Source: Apus apus (taxonomy: Eukaryota; Chordata; Aves; Apodiformes; Apodidae). From it: a DNA stretch of 64,000 bases. Made by a program: the position numbers and the translations under genes. The notes beneath the pieces were generated by a model that was not told where the DNA came from, did no database searches, and saw only the letters and a list, made by a program, of their open reading frames with translations. Every line of letters starts with the position of its first letter. Positions within the stretch are counted from its first letter, which is position 1. Of the stretch, positions 11,701-22,089 are shown one piece after another. Location: contig NC_067312.1 of the NCBI RefSeq assembly GCF_020740795.1, forward strand, positions 39,222,905 through 39,286,904, read 5' to 3'.

Positions 11701-12609
11701 CCCTGGGATGGTGGTCTGGGTGCCACGGGACACTGTCTGCATCCCTGGGATGGTGGCCTGGGGGCCACGGACCTCTGCCTTCATCCCTGGGATGCTGGTG
11801 TTCACACCATGGGACCGTGTCTTCATCCCCGGGACGGTGGTCTGGGTGCCACGGGACACAGCGTGCAGAGCAGGGATGCTTGTCGTTATGCCACGAAGCC
11901 TTGGATTCATCAGTGTGATGATGGTCTGGGTGCCGTGGGACACTGTCTCCATCGCTGGGATGGTGGTCCCCCAGGCGGCCAGCCACTGGGCGTCCACATG
12001 TGGCATGGCAGGCATGGGGGGTGTTGCCTGGCTCCCAGAGCCCTGGGCAGGGGAGGCAAAGGGGAGCAGGGTTACAGGCTGCCGTGCAGCAGTGAGGACA
12101 GACCCCAGGGCCACCCGCCGTCTCCCCAGCCCCTGTCCCCAACCCACCCACCACCTCACTGGACCCAGCTCAAGTGTACCCCTCGAGAGGCCGCAGGTCA
12201 AGGGTGTGGAGACCCCCCCAGGTGCCGAGGCCACAGCCCCCAGCCCCTCCCCAGCCCCCTGAGTGCTGTGGTGGCCTCTGGGCCTGCAGAGTCTCAGCAG
12301 CCGAGCCAGGACACCAGCAGCCCCCCGAGTGGCTCCCCGGGCCAGGCCAGCAAGGCTTTGTTTTCCCTCGCCGTGGCCTTCCCTGCCCCAGCCCTGCTGG
12401 GCCTGAGCTGCTTCCCAGCCCAAGGGGCTGCGCCTGCCTTTCGGGAGCAGCAGCCCCGTGCAGGCTGTGGAACCCATCTCCTGGGGCACAGTGCCGGGCT
12501 CTGCCCCCAGACCTCCCTCGGCCAGGGGAGCCCCCAGGGGACCGGCCACAGCCTCTACCTTGGAGATGCTCTTCCTGTAAGCTTTCATCTTCCTGTTGCT
12601 CTGCCCCAT
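8578..12609 (-). CDS. Unnamed nine-exon coiled-coil protein with two 14-residue repeat arrays (712 aa predicted)
   Basis: Coding span of a minus-strand gene joined from exons 12559-12609, 11476-12042, 11269-11354, 11031-11121, 10042-10857, 9529-9663, 9264-9358, 8866-9040 and 8578-8700. Every junction has GT donor and AG acceptor, and all phases agree, leaving one open frame of 712 codons. Order in the protein: short basic N-terminus (MGQSNRKMKAYRKSISK); ten 14-residue repeats of the type IPGVQTVSRGTQTT; a short helical linker; thirteen 14-residue (double-heptad) coiled-coil repeats of the type KLQARVDGMGQEQ; a Glu-rich acidic block; a Trp/Gln/Glu-rich helical segment; a Pro-rich duplicated motif; and a basic tail with LLGQDGRLDRGRRD. 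No enzyme motif, signal peptide or membrane segment is visible. The start is the first ATG after the promoter (G at -3, G at +4). The tail vaguely recalls QRICH2/DUF4795-type sperm proteins, from memory only and at low confidence. The flanks are a CR1 fragment upstream and non-coding DNA downstream. Confidence 0.78.
8866..9040 (-). CDS. Coiled-coil gene, exon 8
   Basis: One base plus 58 codons. The acceptor is CCCACAG|G and the donor GAG|GTAGGG. It contains a duplicated Pro-rich motif, PLQPLPPIGRG / PLQPLPPIGGG, encoded by a direct repeat of about 35 bp at roughly 8878-8947. Confidence 0.7.
9264..9358 (-). CDS. Coiled-coil gene, exon 7
   Basis: 31 codons plus 2 nt. The acceptor is ATCCCCAG|CTG and the donor GA|GTGAGT. 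It encodes LDYLEPEPSCEQLEEL and an acidic Ser/Glu/Ala tail. If the donor is not used, the frame stops at once with TGA overlapping it, so a shorter isoform ending here is possible. Confidence 0.7.
9529..9663 (-). CDS. Coiled-coil gene, exon 6
   Basis: The exon has 45 codons in phase 0, with a strong polypyrimidine tract before TTGCTAG|AGA and donor GAG|GTGAGT. It encodes a Gly/Ala start followed by a helical segment with EELMDEWQCWMLDQEQDQME. The Trp-rich, acidic character differs from the low-complexity repeats and looks like a true constrained domain. Confidence 0.75.
10042..10857 (-). CDS. Coiled-coil gene, exon 5 (double-heptad repeats and acidic block)
   Basis: The exon has 272 codons in phase 0, acceptor CTGCAG|ATG and donor AAAG|GTACGA. 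Thirteen 14-residue repeats (DNA 10306-10851) have the pattern KLQ-x-x-V-x-G-x-x-Q-E-x-x, i.e. two heptads each with hydrophobic a/d positions. A run of Glu/Asp/Lys follows (about 10195-10280) and then a Ser/Pro/Gln/Lys-rich end. This predicts a long, continuous, charged coiled coil. Confidence 0.8.
10516..10767 (-). repeat. 84-bp higher-order tandem repeat (three copies)
   Basis: Within exon 5, pairs of 42-bp units form three near-identical 84-bp blocks (10684-10767, 10600-10683, 10516-10599). Each encodes a KLQA-type unit followed by a KL[HR]VA-type unit. Their high mutual similarity compared with the flanking units indicates recent expansion. Confidence 0.85.
11031..11121 (-). CDS. Coiled-coil gene, exon 4
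   Basis: One base plus 30 codons. The acceptor is GCTCAG|G and the donor CAG|GTGAGG. It encodes an amphipathic helix (SMLSELKLREVQSRVKLEQL followed by FRMMEQLKEQ) with leucine/methionine heptad spacing, typical of the start of a coiled coil. Confidence 0.7.
11269..11354 (-). CDS. Coiled-coil gene, exon 3
   Basis: The exon has 28 codons plus 2 nt. The acceptor is TTCCCAG|ACC and the donor GG|GTAAAG. It encodes a short polar/amphipathic segment that includes GVERNVSDQITQQL. The 2-nt remainder is completed by exon 4. Confidence 0.65.
11476..12042 (-). CDS. Coiled-coil gene, exon 2 (IPGVQTVSRGTQTT repeat array)
   Basis: The exon has 189 codons, acceptor TGCCCAG|GGC and donor AAG|GTGAGC, both phase 0. 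Residues 28-167 of the exon are ten tandem 14-residue units (DNA 11542-11961, period 42 bp). Their skeleton is I-P-G-[MV]-x-T-x-S-[RH]-G-T-Q-[TA]-[TV]. Units 1-5 are more diverged than units 6-10. Confidence 0.75.
11542..11961 (-). repeat. 42-bp coding minisatellite, ten units
   Basis: Ten head-to-tail copies of a 42-bp unit, each encoding 14 residues. On the plus strand it appears as a repeated 'gggatggtggtctgggtgcc' type block. The unit length is a multiple of three, so copy-number change would keep the reading frame. No spacers separate the copies, so this is not a CRISPR-like array. Confidence 0.9.
12559..12609 (-). CDS. Coiled-coil gene, coding exon 1
   Basis: It codes for MGQSNRKMKAYRKSISK and ends in phase 0 at AAG|GTAGAG. 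A possible acceptor (CTGCTCAG) lies at about 12719, so the start exon may be preceded by a separate non-coding exon. No other ATG occurs on this strand between 12900 and this one. Confidence 0.65.
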
Positions 12610-12899
12610 GTCCGTGGCCACAGAGGTGACCTGCTCTTGCCGGCAGTACCGAACTCGAGCGAGTCCAAGAAGCAGCGCAGCAGCTGGACGAGGCAGAGGG
12701 AATGCACCAACTGCTTCCCTGAGCAGAAACACACACCCAGTCCTGTGGAGGACGGGAGCCTTTCTGGCTGGGGGAAACGAGACTGAGTGGGAGGGATAGA
12801 CAGCCTGCAGCCTTCCTCCTCCTCACCACAGCAAGTGATCTGAGCAGGGGGAACACAGGTGCTAAGGTGACCTGCAAGTGCAGGGCTCTTTGAGGGCAG

Positions 12900-12960
12900 G
12901 GGCTGTTGTCACAGGGGGGGCTGTTGTGACATCACCTCTTCCTAGGCAACGCCCCACGGA
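12900..12960 (-). promoter_or_regulatory. Putative promoter with X-box-like and CRE-like motifs
   Basis: About 300 bp upstream of the start codon of the minus-strand gene there is a TGATGTCA element (12927-12934 on the minus strand, one mismatch from a CRE). Next to it is GTTGCCTAGG (12941-12950), which contains an intact half of the RFX X-box consensus GTTGCC-n-GGCAAC. RFX and CREB/CREM-type sites are typical of ciliary and spermatid genes. The motifs are visible; their use is inferred. Confidence 0.45.
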
Positions 12961-13124
12961 ATCACTGGGCTGAAGGTGGGTGGCCCCAGGGATGGAAGAT
13001 GCCCAGAGTCCTTTTTCCCTCTCCACTTTCACACCTCAGAGGCACCCAGGGACATCTCCTGGTTGGCAGCAGCTTCCCGCAGCCTGTGCCCAGAGGGAAG
13101 CAGCTGTGGGAACACACGAGTGGG

Positions 13125-13258
13125 CTTGTGCAAAGTGCGTGAAGTTCAACAAGGCCAAGTGCAAGGTCCTGCAGATGGGTCGGGGCAATCCCAAGCACAA
13201 ACACAGGCTGGGCAGAGAATGCATTGAGAGCACTGCTGAGGAGAAGGAGCGTTGATGC
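13125..13258 (+). repeat. CR1 LINE fragment (ORF2, RT C-terminal part)
   Basis: The translation includes [20 protein letters not shown] and continues with the R-L-G-x-E-x-I-E-S type motif that follows the reverse transcriptase palm in CR1 ORF2. Both ends are truncated. It lies about 170 bp upstream of the promoter motifs of the coiled-coil gene. Confidence 0.85.
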
Positions 13259-13259
13259 A

Positions 13260-13780
13260 GTCCCAGAACTATCTTGGTGCTCCTTTGTGATACCTGTCCC
13301 TCATGGTTGCATCCTGCGGGGCTGTTGGCTATGAAATGGCTGGGTTTACAATAACTTTTTAAAAATTCAGCTCTTCTGAATATGGACTTGATTTTTACAG
13401 TAAATTCAACAAGCAGAGCAAAGTGTCCTTGGTGTCTCAGCAGTATCTATAACCGTTCCGCTGTTATCAGTTCACTAGATGGAAAACTTGCTGGTACCTA
13501 CAAGAGTAAGAAGAAAGAAAAACCAATAGAAAGAAAATGTCTACATCCCGGCTCAAACCAGGACAATCGCATGTAATGCTGGGGTCTTAACTCTTTGAAG
13601 TAGAAGGCACAAGCAGATTCAAATGGTAGGGAAACTGGGATATTTGAACAGAAGCTAAGCTTAGAATGCAAAAGCTACCCAATAATAAAATGTACTACTA
13701 GTAGTTCAGTAGCCATCTCTAGGGCACCAGGAAAAAGTACTTTGTTACAAAACGAAGAAGTTCACTGTCTGCTGACACTC
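13260..13780. other. Spacer without recognisable features
   Basis: AT-rich sequence between CR1 fragments. No gene or repeat family is recognised. Confidence 0.5.
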
Positions 13781-13784
13781 TGAT

Positions 13785-14085
13785 GTATCTTGATTTCAGT
13801 GAAGCATTTGAGACCATCTCCCACAGCATCCTCGTGGCTAAACTGAGGAGCTGTGGTCTGGATGATCGGGTAGTGAGGTGGACTGTGAACTGGTTGAAGT
13901 AAAGAAGTCCGAGTGTTGTGGTCAATGGGAACGTGTCTAGTTTGATTCCTGTATCTAGTGGAGTCCTTCAGGGGTCAGTACTGGGAATAGTCATATTAAT
14001 GATATTCAATATATTCATAAATTACCCGAATGATGGAACAGAGGGCACTGTCAGCAAGGTTTCTACAGATACATCAGTGATAAGA
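13785..14085 (+). repeat. CR1 LINE fragment (RT palm), 5' partner of a scrambled pair
   Basis: The translation gives a decayed CR1 RT segment (YLDFSEAFETISHSILVAKL, then a GVLQGSVLG motif and FNIFIN). One stop interrupts it and the FADD catalytic motif is lost. It lies before sequence that belongs upstream of the RT domain in an intact CR1, so it is a separate insertion or a rearranged copy. Confidence 0.85.
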
Positions 14086-14089
14086 GGCA

Positions 14090-15726
14090 GAACAGGGAAA
14101 ACAGGGGTCCTCTGCAGAAGGAAGCGGGAGAGCTCGTCACACAGAATGTGGACAAGGCTGAGGTACTGGAGAACATTTTGCTCAGTCTTCACTGGTATGG
14201 GCTCTGGCCACACTGTCCAAGCCACAGAAGGCAAAGGCAGAGACTGGGAAAAGGAAGATTCACCCACGGTAGGAGAACAGATGGACTTGTGCACTTTCAG
14301 GTTCCATAGATGGTCTCAAACCTGCTCTTCTCCTGCAGTGGCTCCACAGCTCCTAAGGGAGCTGGCAGATGAAGTTGCAATGCCACTTTCCATCATATTT
14401 GAAAAGTCATGGCAGTCTGGTAAAGTTCCTACTAACTGGAAAAGGGGAAAAAAAAAACCATTTTCAAGAAGGGAAGGAAAGAAGACCCAGGGAACTACAG
14501 GCCAGTCAGTCTCACCTCTGTTCCCAGCAAGATCATGGAGCGGATCCTCCTGAAGGCTCTGTTGAGGCACATGGAAAACGTGGAGATGGCTGATGGCAAC
14601 CAACGCGGCTTCACTGAGGGAAAATCATGCCTGACAAATCTGGTCACCTTTTACGACAGGGTCACAGTGTCAGTGGACAAGGGAAGAGCAACTGACGTCA
14701 TCTACCTGGACTTGTGCAAAGCATTTGACACCATCTCCACATGACATCCTGGTCTCAAAACTGGAAAGATACAGATTTGTTGGATGGACCACTTGGTGGA
14801 TAAGGGATTGGCTGGATGGCTGCACCCAGAGAGCAGTAATCAGTGGCTTGATGTCCAGATGGAGACCAGTGACAAGTGGCATTCCTCAGGGGTCGATACT
14901 AGGACTGGTGCTGTTCAACATTTTTGTCAGCAAAAGTTTGCTGATTAGACCAAGCTGTGTGGTGAGATCAACACACTGGAGGGAAGGGAGGCTTATCCAG
15001 AGGGACCTTGACAGGCTGGAGAGGTGAGCCAGTGCCAACCTCATGAAGTTCAACAAGGCCAAGTGCAAGGTCCTGCACCTCGGTTGGGGCAACTCTAAGC
15101 ACAAATACAGGTTGGGTGGAGAATGGATTGAGAACAGCCTGAAGGAGAAGGACCTGGGGGTGTTAGTCAAATAAAAAGTTCAATATGAGTAATCAATGTG
15201 CACTCAAAGCCCAAAAAGCCAACTGTGTCCTGGGCTGCATCAAAAGAAGTGTGGCCAGTAGGGGGAGAAAGGCGATTCTGCCCCTCTACTCCACACTTGT
15301 GAGACCCCACCTGGAGTACTGTGTGTGGAACACCTCCCCTATGAGGAAAGGCTGAGGGAGGTGGGTCTCTTTATCTCAGAGGAGACTGAAGGGCAACCTC
15401 ATTAATGTTTACAAATATGTAAAAGGGTGAGTGTCAGGAGGACAGAGCCAGGCTCTTCTCAGTGATGTCCAATGATAGGCCAAGGGGCAATGGGTGCAAA
15501 CTGGAACATAGGAGGTTCCATGTAAACCTCAGAAAAAACTTCTTTACTGTGAGCACTGGAAGAGGCTGCCCAGAGAGGTTGTGGAGTCTCCTTCACTGGA
15601 GACATTCAAAACCTGCCTGGACACATTCCTGTGTGATGTGCTCTAGGTGACCCTGCTCTGGCAGGGGGGTTGGACTAGATGGTCTTTCGAGATCCCTTCC
15701 AACCCCTAAGATTCTGTGGTTCTGTG
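14090..15726 (+). repeat. CR1 LINE, long 5'-truncated copy with complete 3' end
   Basis: The copy begins in the linker between the endonuclease and RT domains (a FxSVFTG-like segment near 14185). It continues through the PGNYRP-like and [20 protein letters not shown] segments, the RT palm ([13 protein letters not shown]) and the CR1 3' UTR, and ends with the GATTCTGTGGTTCTGTGAT octamers at about 15710-15728. Many frameshifts and stops show it is dead. Confidence 0.92.
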
Positions 15727-15729
15727 ATA

Positions 15730-18440
15730 TCATACCTTTTAAAAACAACAACAACAAAACAAACCAACCAAACAAAAAACCTACTACATTGCTGTATTAG
15801 TTTTTAAGGTTCCATTACTTGCTTATTTTGATAGGTCAGTTATCATGCATCATAATACATTTTTCAAAAATATATTAACTTATTATCATTATGTGCCTAT
15901 CCAAGCTCTTTCAGAAAGTGTCAGGCTTTGTCTTCATTACTGATTTAAATCAGAATGCTCTAGTACTTAGTGTCACAAATCCTTTGAGGAATTAATTTGG
16001 AAAAGTAAACCCTGTTTTATATTTGTCCTAGGAGATTTTTTCACTATATGCTGTTTTTGAAAAACAGCAACAACAACAAACCCAAGAGTGATGTTTATTG
16101 GTTATATCACCTAAAAATAGATTATACTGCATGTCTGTTGTGCAACACTGAAAAAAAAGGCTGATAATATGAGATACTCAGAACGTTAAGTGTGTTCTCA
16201 GTATTGTGCTGTGTTTTACAAAGCTACAAATCATTCTGGACAGCAGTGAAAACACTAACCACACTCAGAACTCAGCAGGACAAACAACCCAAATCCATGG
16301 AAACATATCAAATGATCAACAGACACTTTGACTACAGAAAAGCTGTTTAGGGATGTAAATGCCAGCTTGTAAGAGAATTCTTGACTGAGGTGCTCCCAAA
16401 GGAAGGACCTTAATTCCTGCTCCGGGGCTGTGCGTTCCTGCATGCTGAAAGAAGCTTGAGGGCACATAATGTGATTCAGATCACCATTAAAATAATCCAG
16501 ATAAGGCAGCTAGTGTTTGTGATTGTCCCAGTATTTACCACTCACACAAAGAGAAATAATGGCTTGAACTAGTATGACACTTTATCAGTGTGTTTCCATA
16601 TCTTTTACATTTTTGGAGAACAGATTACTCTGCAATTAAATAATAATAATTATTAAATATGGCAATCGCTTTGAACCTATCTGGCTGAGAACAAAGGTTA
16701 CAATAGTAACTAGAAGGTTAGGGATTTTTTAAAGTCATTTTCATGAGAACAGTGGATTGCAATCACCAAAAGCCCAAGGTCTGTATCTCAACAGAGTAAG
16801 TACTACAAAGTTAAGATACTGTAAGATCAATCTTCTATACACAAACTTCTCAATGACAACTGTGCACTCTCAGGGTCTCTAACAACTGGTCAAGACAAAA
16901 TGCAATTTGCATCTGTTGGAAAGAAAGAACTTTTTAATATTCATTCTGATCTCAATACCTATTCCAGAAAGTGCATTTATTTTACAAACTAAGAAGGGAA
17001 GAAGATAATTAGGGAAATTGTAACTAGTACCTTCAGCAACCTGAGAAGCAGATAAAATTAGCTCTCAGACTGTTTCCTTATTGGCACCTGCTGAGTTTTA
17101 TTGTTCTCTGTGGACCTTGCCTGGTACTGCAGATTGAATCTCAGCAAACACTTATATGTAAACAGGGAAGAAAAGTATTTGTGTTTGTCTTTTTTACTTG
17201 TGCAGTAAAAAAAGATGGGAATTAGGAGTTCCTGCTAATTGTGGTTGTTGTTGATTGGAAATAGTGACTGTAGTAGAACAAGATAGGCAGGGAAATCAAC
17301 AGCTGTAATTGTTAACAAGCATGGAGGGTAGACTTTTCAAAACTGTATGTACATGTAGATCTACCTAAACGCACATTTAATCACTCTTGCTGCTTTTTGT
17401 AGCCAGGTGACTCCTGTGAGGAAAAAATAAAGAGGTATTAGTTTCTGCAGAAATACCAAAACTTCCTTAGGTATCCATATGTAATAGCCAATGCTGCATT
17501 AGGAGAAACAAAGTAGTAAATATTTACTTGCTTGATGAAATTAAAGCTGAAATACTCAAAACAACTGCTGGTGTACACATCAACAAGTAAACTGAATTTC
17601 TGTTCACAGTCTTGAACAAAAATATGGCATTACAGATATTAAGAATAACAGCATAGTCATTTAATGTTATTTCTATGGATAAATGTTTACTGGAGTTTAT
17701 TGTTTGATCTTATCTTGAATTCTAAGCAGGACAATTTGTGGATCTGAACAAAGCTCTTGGTGGATTCAGCACTGTGGGCACTAACTTCATTGTACATGTA
17801 ACTACTGGGTGGAGCTAAGCAACCATTGCATACCATGAAGTACCACTTGCTGCATGCAGATGACTACTTAATTAGCAAGCTAGGTAATTTAGATTAATAT
17901 TTATAAAGAACTTCATGTGCAATGATGGCAGCAGCCAAGCGCTAATTTTATTATAGTTCTGTTCTTGCAAACAGTGGAGGCATACTTAAATGTCAGTGAG
18001 CTTTAGGATACTGGAATCCAAAATTTATGCTGGCACTACAGGTCTTTAGAAAGCATTTTATATTTTCAATTTGTGTTACCACTTCCGGCTGGTGTGACTT
18101 GTCCAGGAACATGCTAAAGGTAACTCACATGCATTTGCAGGAGAGTTTCTCAGCCAGAGTAAAACTGGAAGATAAAAAGGAGAGTTTTCCAGGTTCTGAC
18201 AATTCAGATGAAGGGAGCTTCATGGCAGTTGACAAAATTAAGAGAGCCTAAATAACAGACTTGTTCTGTCTCTCTACCCAACTCCTTCAAACAGTAAGAA
18301 AGGATATTTCCTACTAGTTTTGTATTTGCAGTGGGTGGCAACAGTTGCTCCTTGAATGGTACTAGTGAGAAAATAACTTTTTCACAGAGGAAGTTGGCTT
18401 ACAAGACAAAGCTAGCCATGGTGCAAGAAGTACTGTCTGA
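15730..18440. other. Intergenic AT-rich sequence
   Basis: I see no genes. A/C-rich simple repeat at about 15745-15780; otherwise unique-looking non-coding DNA. Confidence 0.6.
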
Positions 18441-18441
18441 T

Positions 18442-18540
18442 TACAGAATCACAGAATCAGTGAATCTTAGGGGTTGGAAGGGACATCAAAAGATTATCTA
18501 GTCCAACCCCCCCTGCAAAGTTCCCTTGCAGCTGTCTTGT
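18442..18540 (-). repeat. CR1 LINE, short 3' fragment
   Basis: Reverse-oriented CR1 tail: 'acagaatcacagaatc' followed by the 'ggggttggaagggacatc' and 'ctagtccaaccccc' blocks. About 100 bp. Confidence 0.85.
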
Positions 18541-21370
18541 TGCTTCAGTTGGTAACTAAACCTCTGAAGCCATTACACAAAGTTAAAACTATTAGGTTTT
18601 GAATGTCAGCACCATTATTTGCACAGTTTAAGGCCACCAGGAGCATGGTGTTTTGACCAATACAGTCTTTCTATGATTTTTTTCCTCTTTGTTTCTTGAA
18701 GAAGAAGTAGACAGATTTCGTGTCAGATAGATCTGTTAGCCTAGGCCCAGCTGCTAGTCTGAGCAACAAAAATTACCTGAAATGCCGAACAGCACCTTGC
18801 TAATCTTGAAATCCACAACTGACCTTCTCACGGAGTTCTGAAGCTGCAGCAAGATGTGTGGTTTGTCTGGATCCGTCTTGATATTTTTAACACCAAAAAA
18901 ACAAACACACACTTTAATGCTATGAGTACTAGTTACTGTTCTTACTAGGCTTCAAACAAGTGAAATACACATAACTAGTTCCACACATAAATAAATAGCT
19001 GCATTAAAAAGAAGGAACACACATTCTTAAGACAAACATGTCCTTTCCCAGTTTCTTCCCTCAGAAATCAAGCACCTCTTAGATCATCTGGTTGTCCAAG
19101 TGACTAAATTAATCTTACTGACATCTTTGTTAATCTTTGTTCCATTATCTTTACAGTTTTTTTCTCTGCATAATGAACTACACAATGCCAACATGCATGA
19201 TGATCCACCACGGTAAATCAAGCATACAAAATACATGTGAACCTGGAGTCTGCATTATGTTTGTGATGACAGAGATCCACAAATGTTATTGACATTAGTA
19301 TTCGATCAAGAATATTAGGTGGAAATTATTTATCAACTCTAAGGGAGGGGGGGAACACAGAGATCTCTGGTGCTGACAGTGATGCAACTGCAGTATCAAC
19401 ATTCTCACTCCTGAATCTTTGCATTGACAGGAATTTTATTTGCCAATTACTGAGGCATCACACTATATATGTGACAATACCTATGTGCCTTTCATGGATG
19501 TATGTGGATCAGAACCCTGAGGCAGACACTTGACGTTCCATACTTGGTAGGACAGAAGAGCTGGATAACTCAGGCTATGCTATGCAGCCCCAGTCCAAAC
19601 TACAAGTTATGCAGCCAAGTCAGCACAGTGAGCTTGACCTAATATCCTCTGTAGTCCGGAAGGACTGATCAGCTCTAATTTAGCACTGTGTTAACTGCCC
19701 ACACTTGAGCTGACTTGCAATCAGCTATCTCAGAAGCAAGGGCAGAGCATGCTTTTGTCTGCCCTACAATGGCAGCCTTGGAAAGGCTTTCAGAACAACT
19801 AGTGCACTGCGTAACAGGATATCTTGAGCAGCCAAGAAGAAAATACTAAGGAACAACTATTACCTTTAGCCACACTCTTTTCTGGAAATAAGGGGTCTTA
19901 CTGAGTCAAGCCAGAGAAAGGCTTCCCCTAACTGACAGTCTCCAGCCTGGACCCCAGCCCTGGGTGTGTCCTGAGGCTGTGGCTGTGCCCAGAAGATCAG
20001 ACCTTAGAGATAACTGGACTTTCCTGTTTCCTGAGGGGATTTACACTCACAGCTCTTACCTTGAAACCAAGCACTGAGGCTGCTGGGCCATTCTGGAGAA
20101 GATGGTCTCCACTCATCTTTTTTTAAACCATTTGACTTTGAATGAGAGAATGGAGTTCTTCCTTAGGATACAAGGGTGTAAAGGCTGCTTAGCATTTTGC
20201 AGCTAAACATAAAGATACCACAAAGCCTCTGAGCTGCTTTGCCACTTGTTTGAAGCAGTTTCTTAAATTCGTCCCTAGGCCACTGCTCCAGACAGCATGC
20301 TGGGCCTGAGGGGCTTGCTACAGCTGCCTTGATGCTCTTACCAAGGGCTGAAATCTGAGCAAATTTCCAAACCAAATGCTTCCTTATATGAAAACCTAAT
20401 TGTCTAAGGACACACACAGGAGCTGAATTTCGGGGAAATTTAAGAGAAGTTTGGAGTTTAAGCTCTTTTAGCATTAAGAATCAGCTGTGGAGCAGGTCTT
20501 TGCAATTTTGAATTCATGTGCCCATATGCTGCTCTAGGTATATAAATCTCCCCTGGCTCTCTTGCAAAACAACCAAAATCAAGGTAGCTAAAGCTGATTT
20601 GCCACAGACCTTAGCTTAAGCTGATTTCAGTGCAAGACTGACTAGAGAGATTTTACCTGAACACAAGACAGGCTAACGTTAAAACATGGGCATAGAAAAA
20701 TTAATGACAGTGAGTCAATGGTTGATTATTATACAGAAAAACATTTTGTAAATAAAAACAAACAATCCAGGTTTTTCTTCAGTTTAGGGTTATAATTGCA
20801 TTTTTCATATTCAAGGGTAAATGTAACGGTTCAGATAACCTTAATGAGTTAGACAATGTTCTTAAGTTATTATTAGTAAACAAAGCTTCTGCTGGTACAA
20901 CCAGACTGCAATACAAGATCTACTATCATAATGTTTAGGTACATTTTTCCAAGACAAAGCTTTGTTTAACAGGGATACCTTCTTTTAGAAAAATTGAGGG
21001 ACTAAGAGGATGGGTTTAAGGCCAAAGAAGCCTTTCAACTCTCCCTTTTGTCCTTGGAGATGATTTATGATAATGCGGCACATATGTGCAAGCACAGGTT
21101 TATTCAAGCTTGGTACAATTCATACTGTACTATACGTATAAAGGTTGTGTAGCAAGTAAATCCTAAAAGCTGAAAAAGCATTAGGGGCATGAGCTGTACA
21201 ACCCACAAGACACCTTTACTAGTACCAGTAAACACAGGATAATCAATATGAGAGTATTACTCAGCAGTACCCAAAATTACAAAAGGAAGTTAATATGCTT
21301 AAACCCTTTGCTTTGTCTGTCACGTATTCCCAAACCTGGACTCTGCACTGACCAGCCCATCCAGCTATCA
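18540..21370. other. Intergenic AT-rich sequence
   Basis: No gene, RNA or repeat family is recognised in either orientation. Confidence 0.55.
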
Positions 21371-22085
21371 GATCACAGAAGCACATACTGTTTGAGGTTG
21401 GAAGGGACCTCTGAAGGTCGTCTGGTCCAATCCCCTTGCCCAGGCAGGGCCATCTGGAGCCAGTTGCCCAGGAATTCAGTTTTTGAATTGATGTAGGCTC
21501 CACAGCCTCCCTGGGCAACCAGTGCCAGCACTCAGCTCCCCACACAGTAAAATCAAGTGTTCCCCATGATGTTTGGAGGGAACCTCCTGTCTTTCAGGTC
21601 TTTCAGCTCATGCCCATTGCCACTGGTCCTGTCACTGGGTTCCAATGGAACGAGCCTGGCTCCATCCACTTTGCACCTTCTCTTCAGATATTTATGTACA
21701 GTAGTAAGATCCCCCCTGAGCCTTCTCTTCCCCCAGCTGAAGAGTCCCAGTTCTCTCAGCCTTTCCTCAGAGAAGAGATGCTCTTTATCATCTTAGTGGC
21801 CCATTGCTGGACTCTCTCCAGTGTTTCCATGTCTCTCTCCTACTGGGGAGCCCAGAACTGGACTCAGCACTCTAGGTGTGGCCTCAGCAGTGCTGAGTCG
21901 AGGGGAAGGCTCTCCTCCCCCTGCCTGCTGGCAATACTTCTGCAGCCCAGAATACCACTAGCCTCCTTTGCCACAAGGGCACTCAGCTGCCTCCTTTTCA
22001 GCTTGAACCAGGGGACCAAGAATTGCCAGGATCCCCAGCCTTTTACTGCAAAGCTGCTTTCCAGATACTTGTTTGGAAATAATTT
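21371..22085 (-). repeat. CR1 LINE, 3' portion (about 0.7 kb)
   Basis: Reverse-oriented CR1 3' UTR and end of ORF2. It starts with 'gatcacagaagcacatactg', then 'ttggaagggacctctgaagg', and runs through the characteristic antisense segments for 'cctccctgggcaacc', 'cccagctgaagagtcccag' and 'tgctggactctctccag'. The open frames here are repeat-derived. Confidence 0.9.
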
Positions 22086-22089
22086 CTAC

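Noticed and set aside
11542-11961. Regular repeats resembling a CRISPR array
   Set aside because: The copies are contiguous with no unique spacers, protein-coding in register, and the genome is a vertebrate.
11152-12732. Continuous 526-codon minus-strand ORF
   Set aside because: It reads through introns 1 and 2 by chance in GC-rich DNA. The spliced model explains its useful parts and adds a consistent phase through six more exons.
11485-12786. 433-codon plus-strand ORF with repeated GATGHCLHPWDGGL-like units
   Set aside because: Antisense reading of the exon 2 minisatellite. The period is a multiple of three, so every frame looks like a repeat protein.
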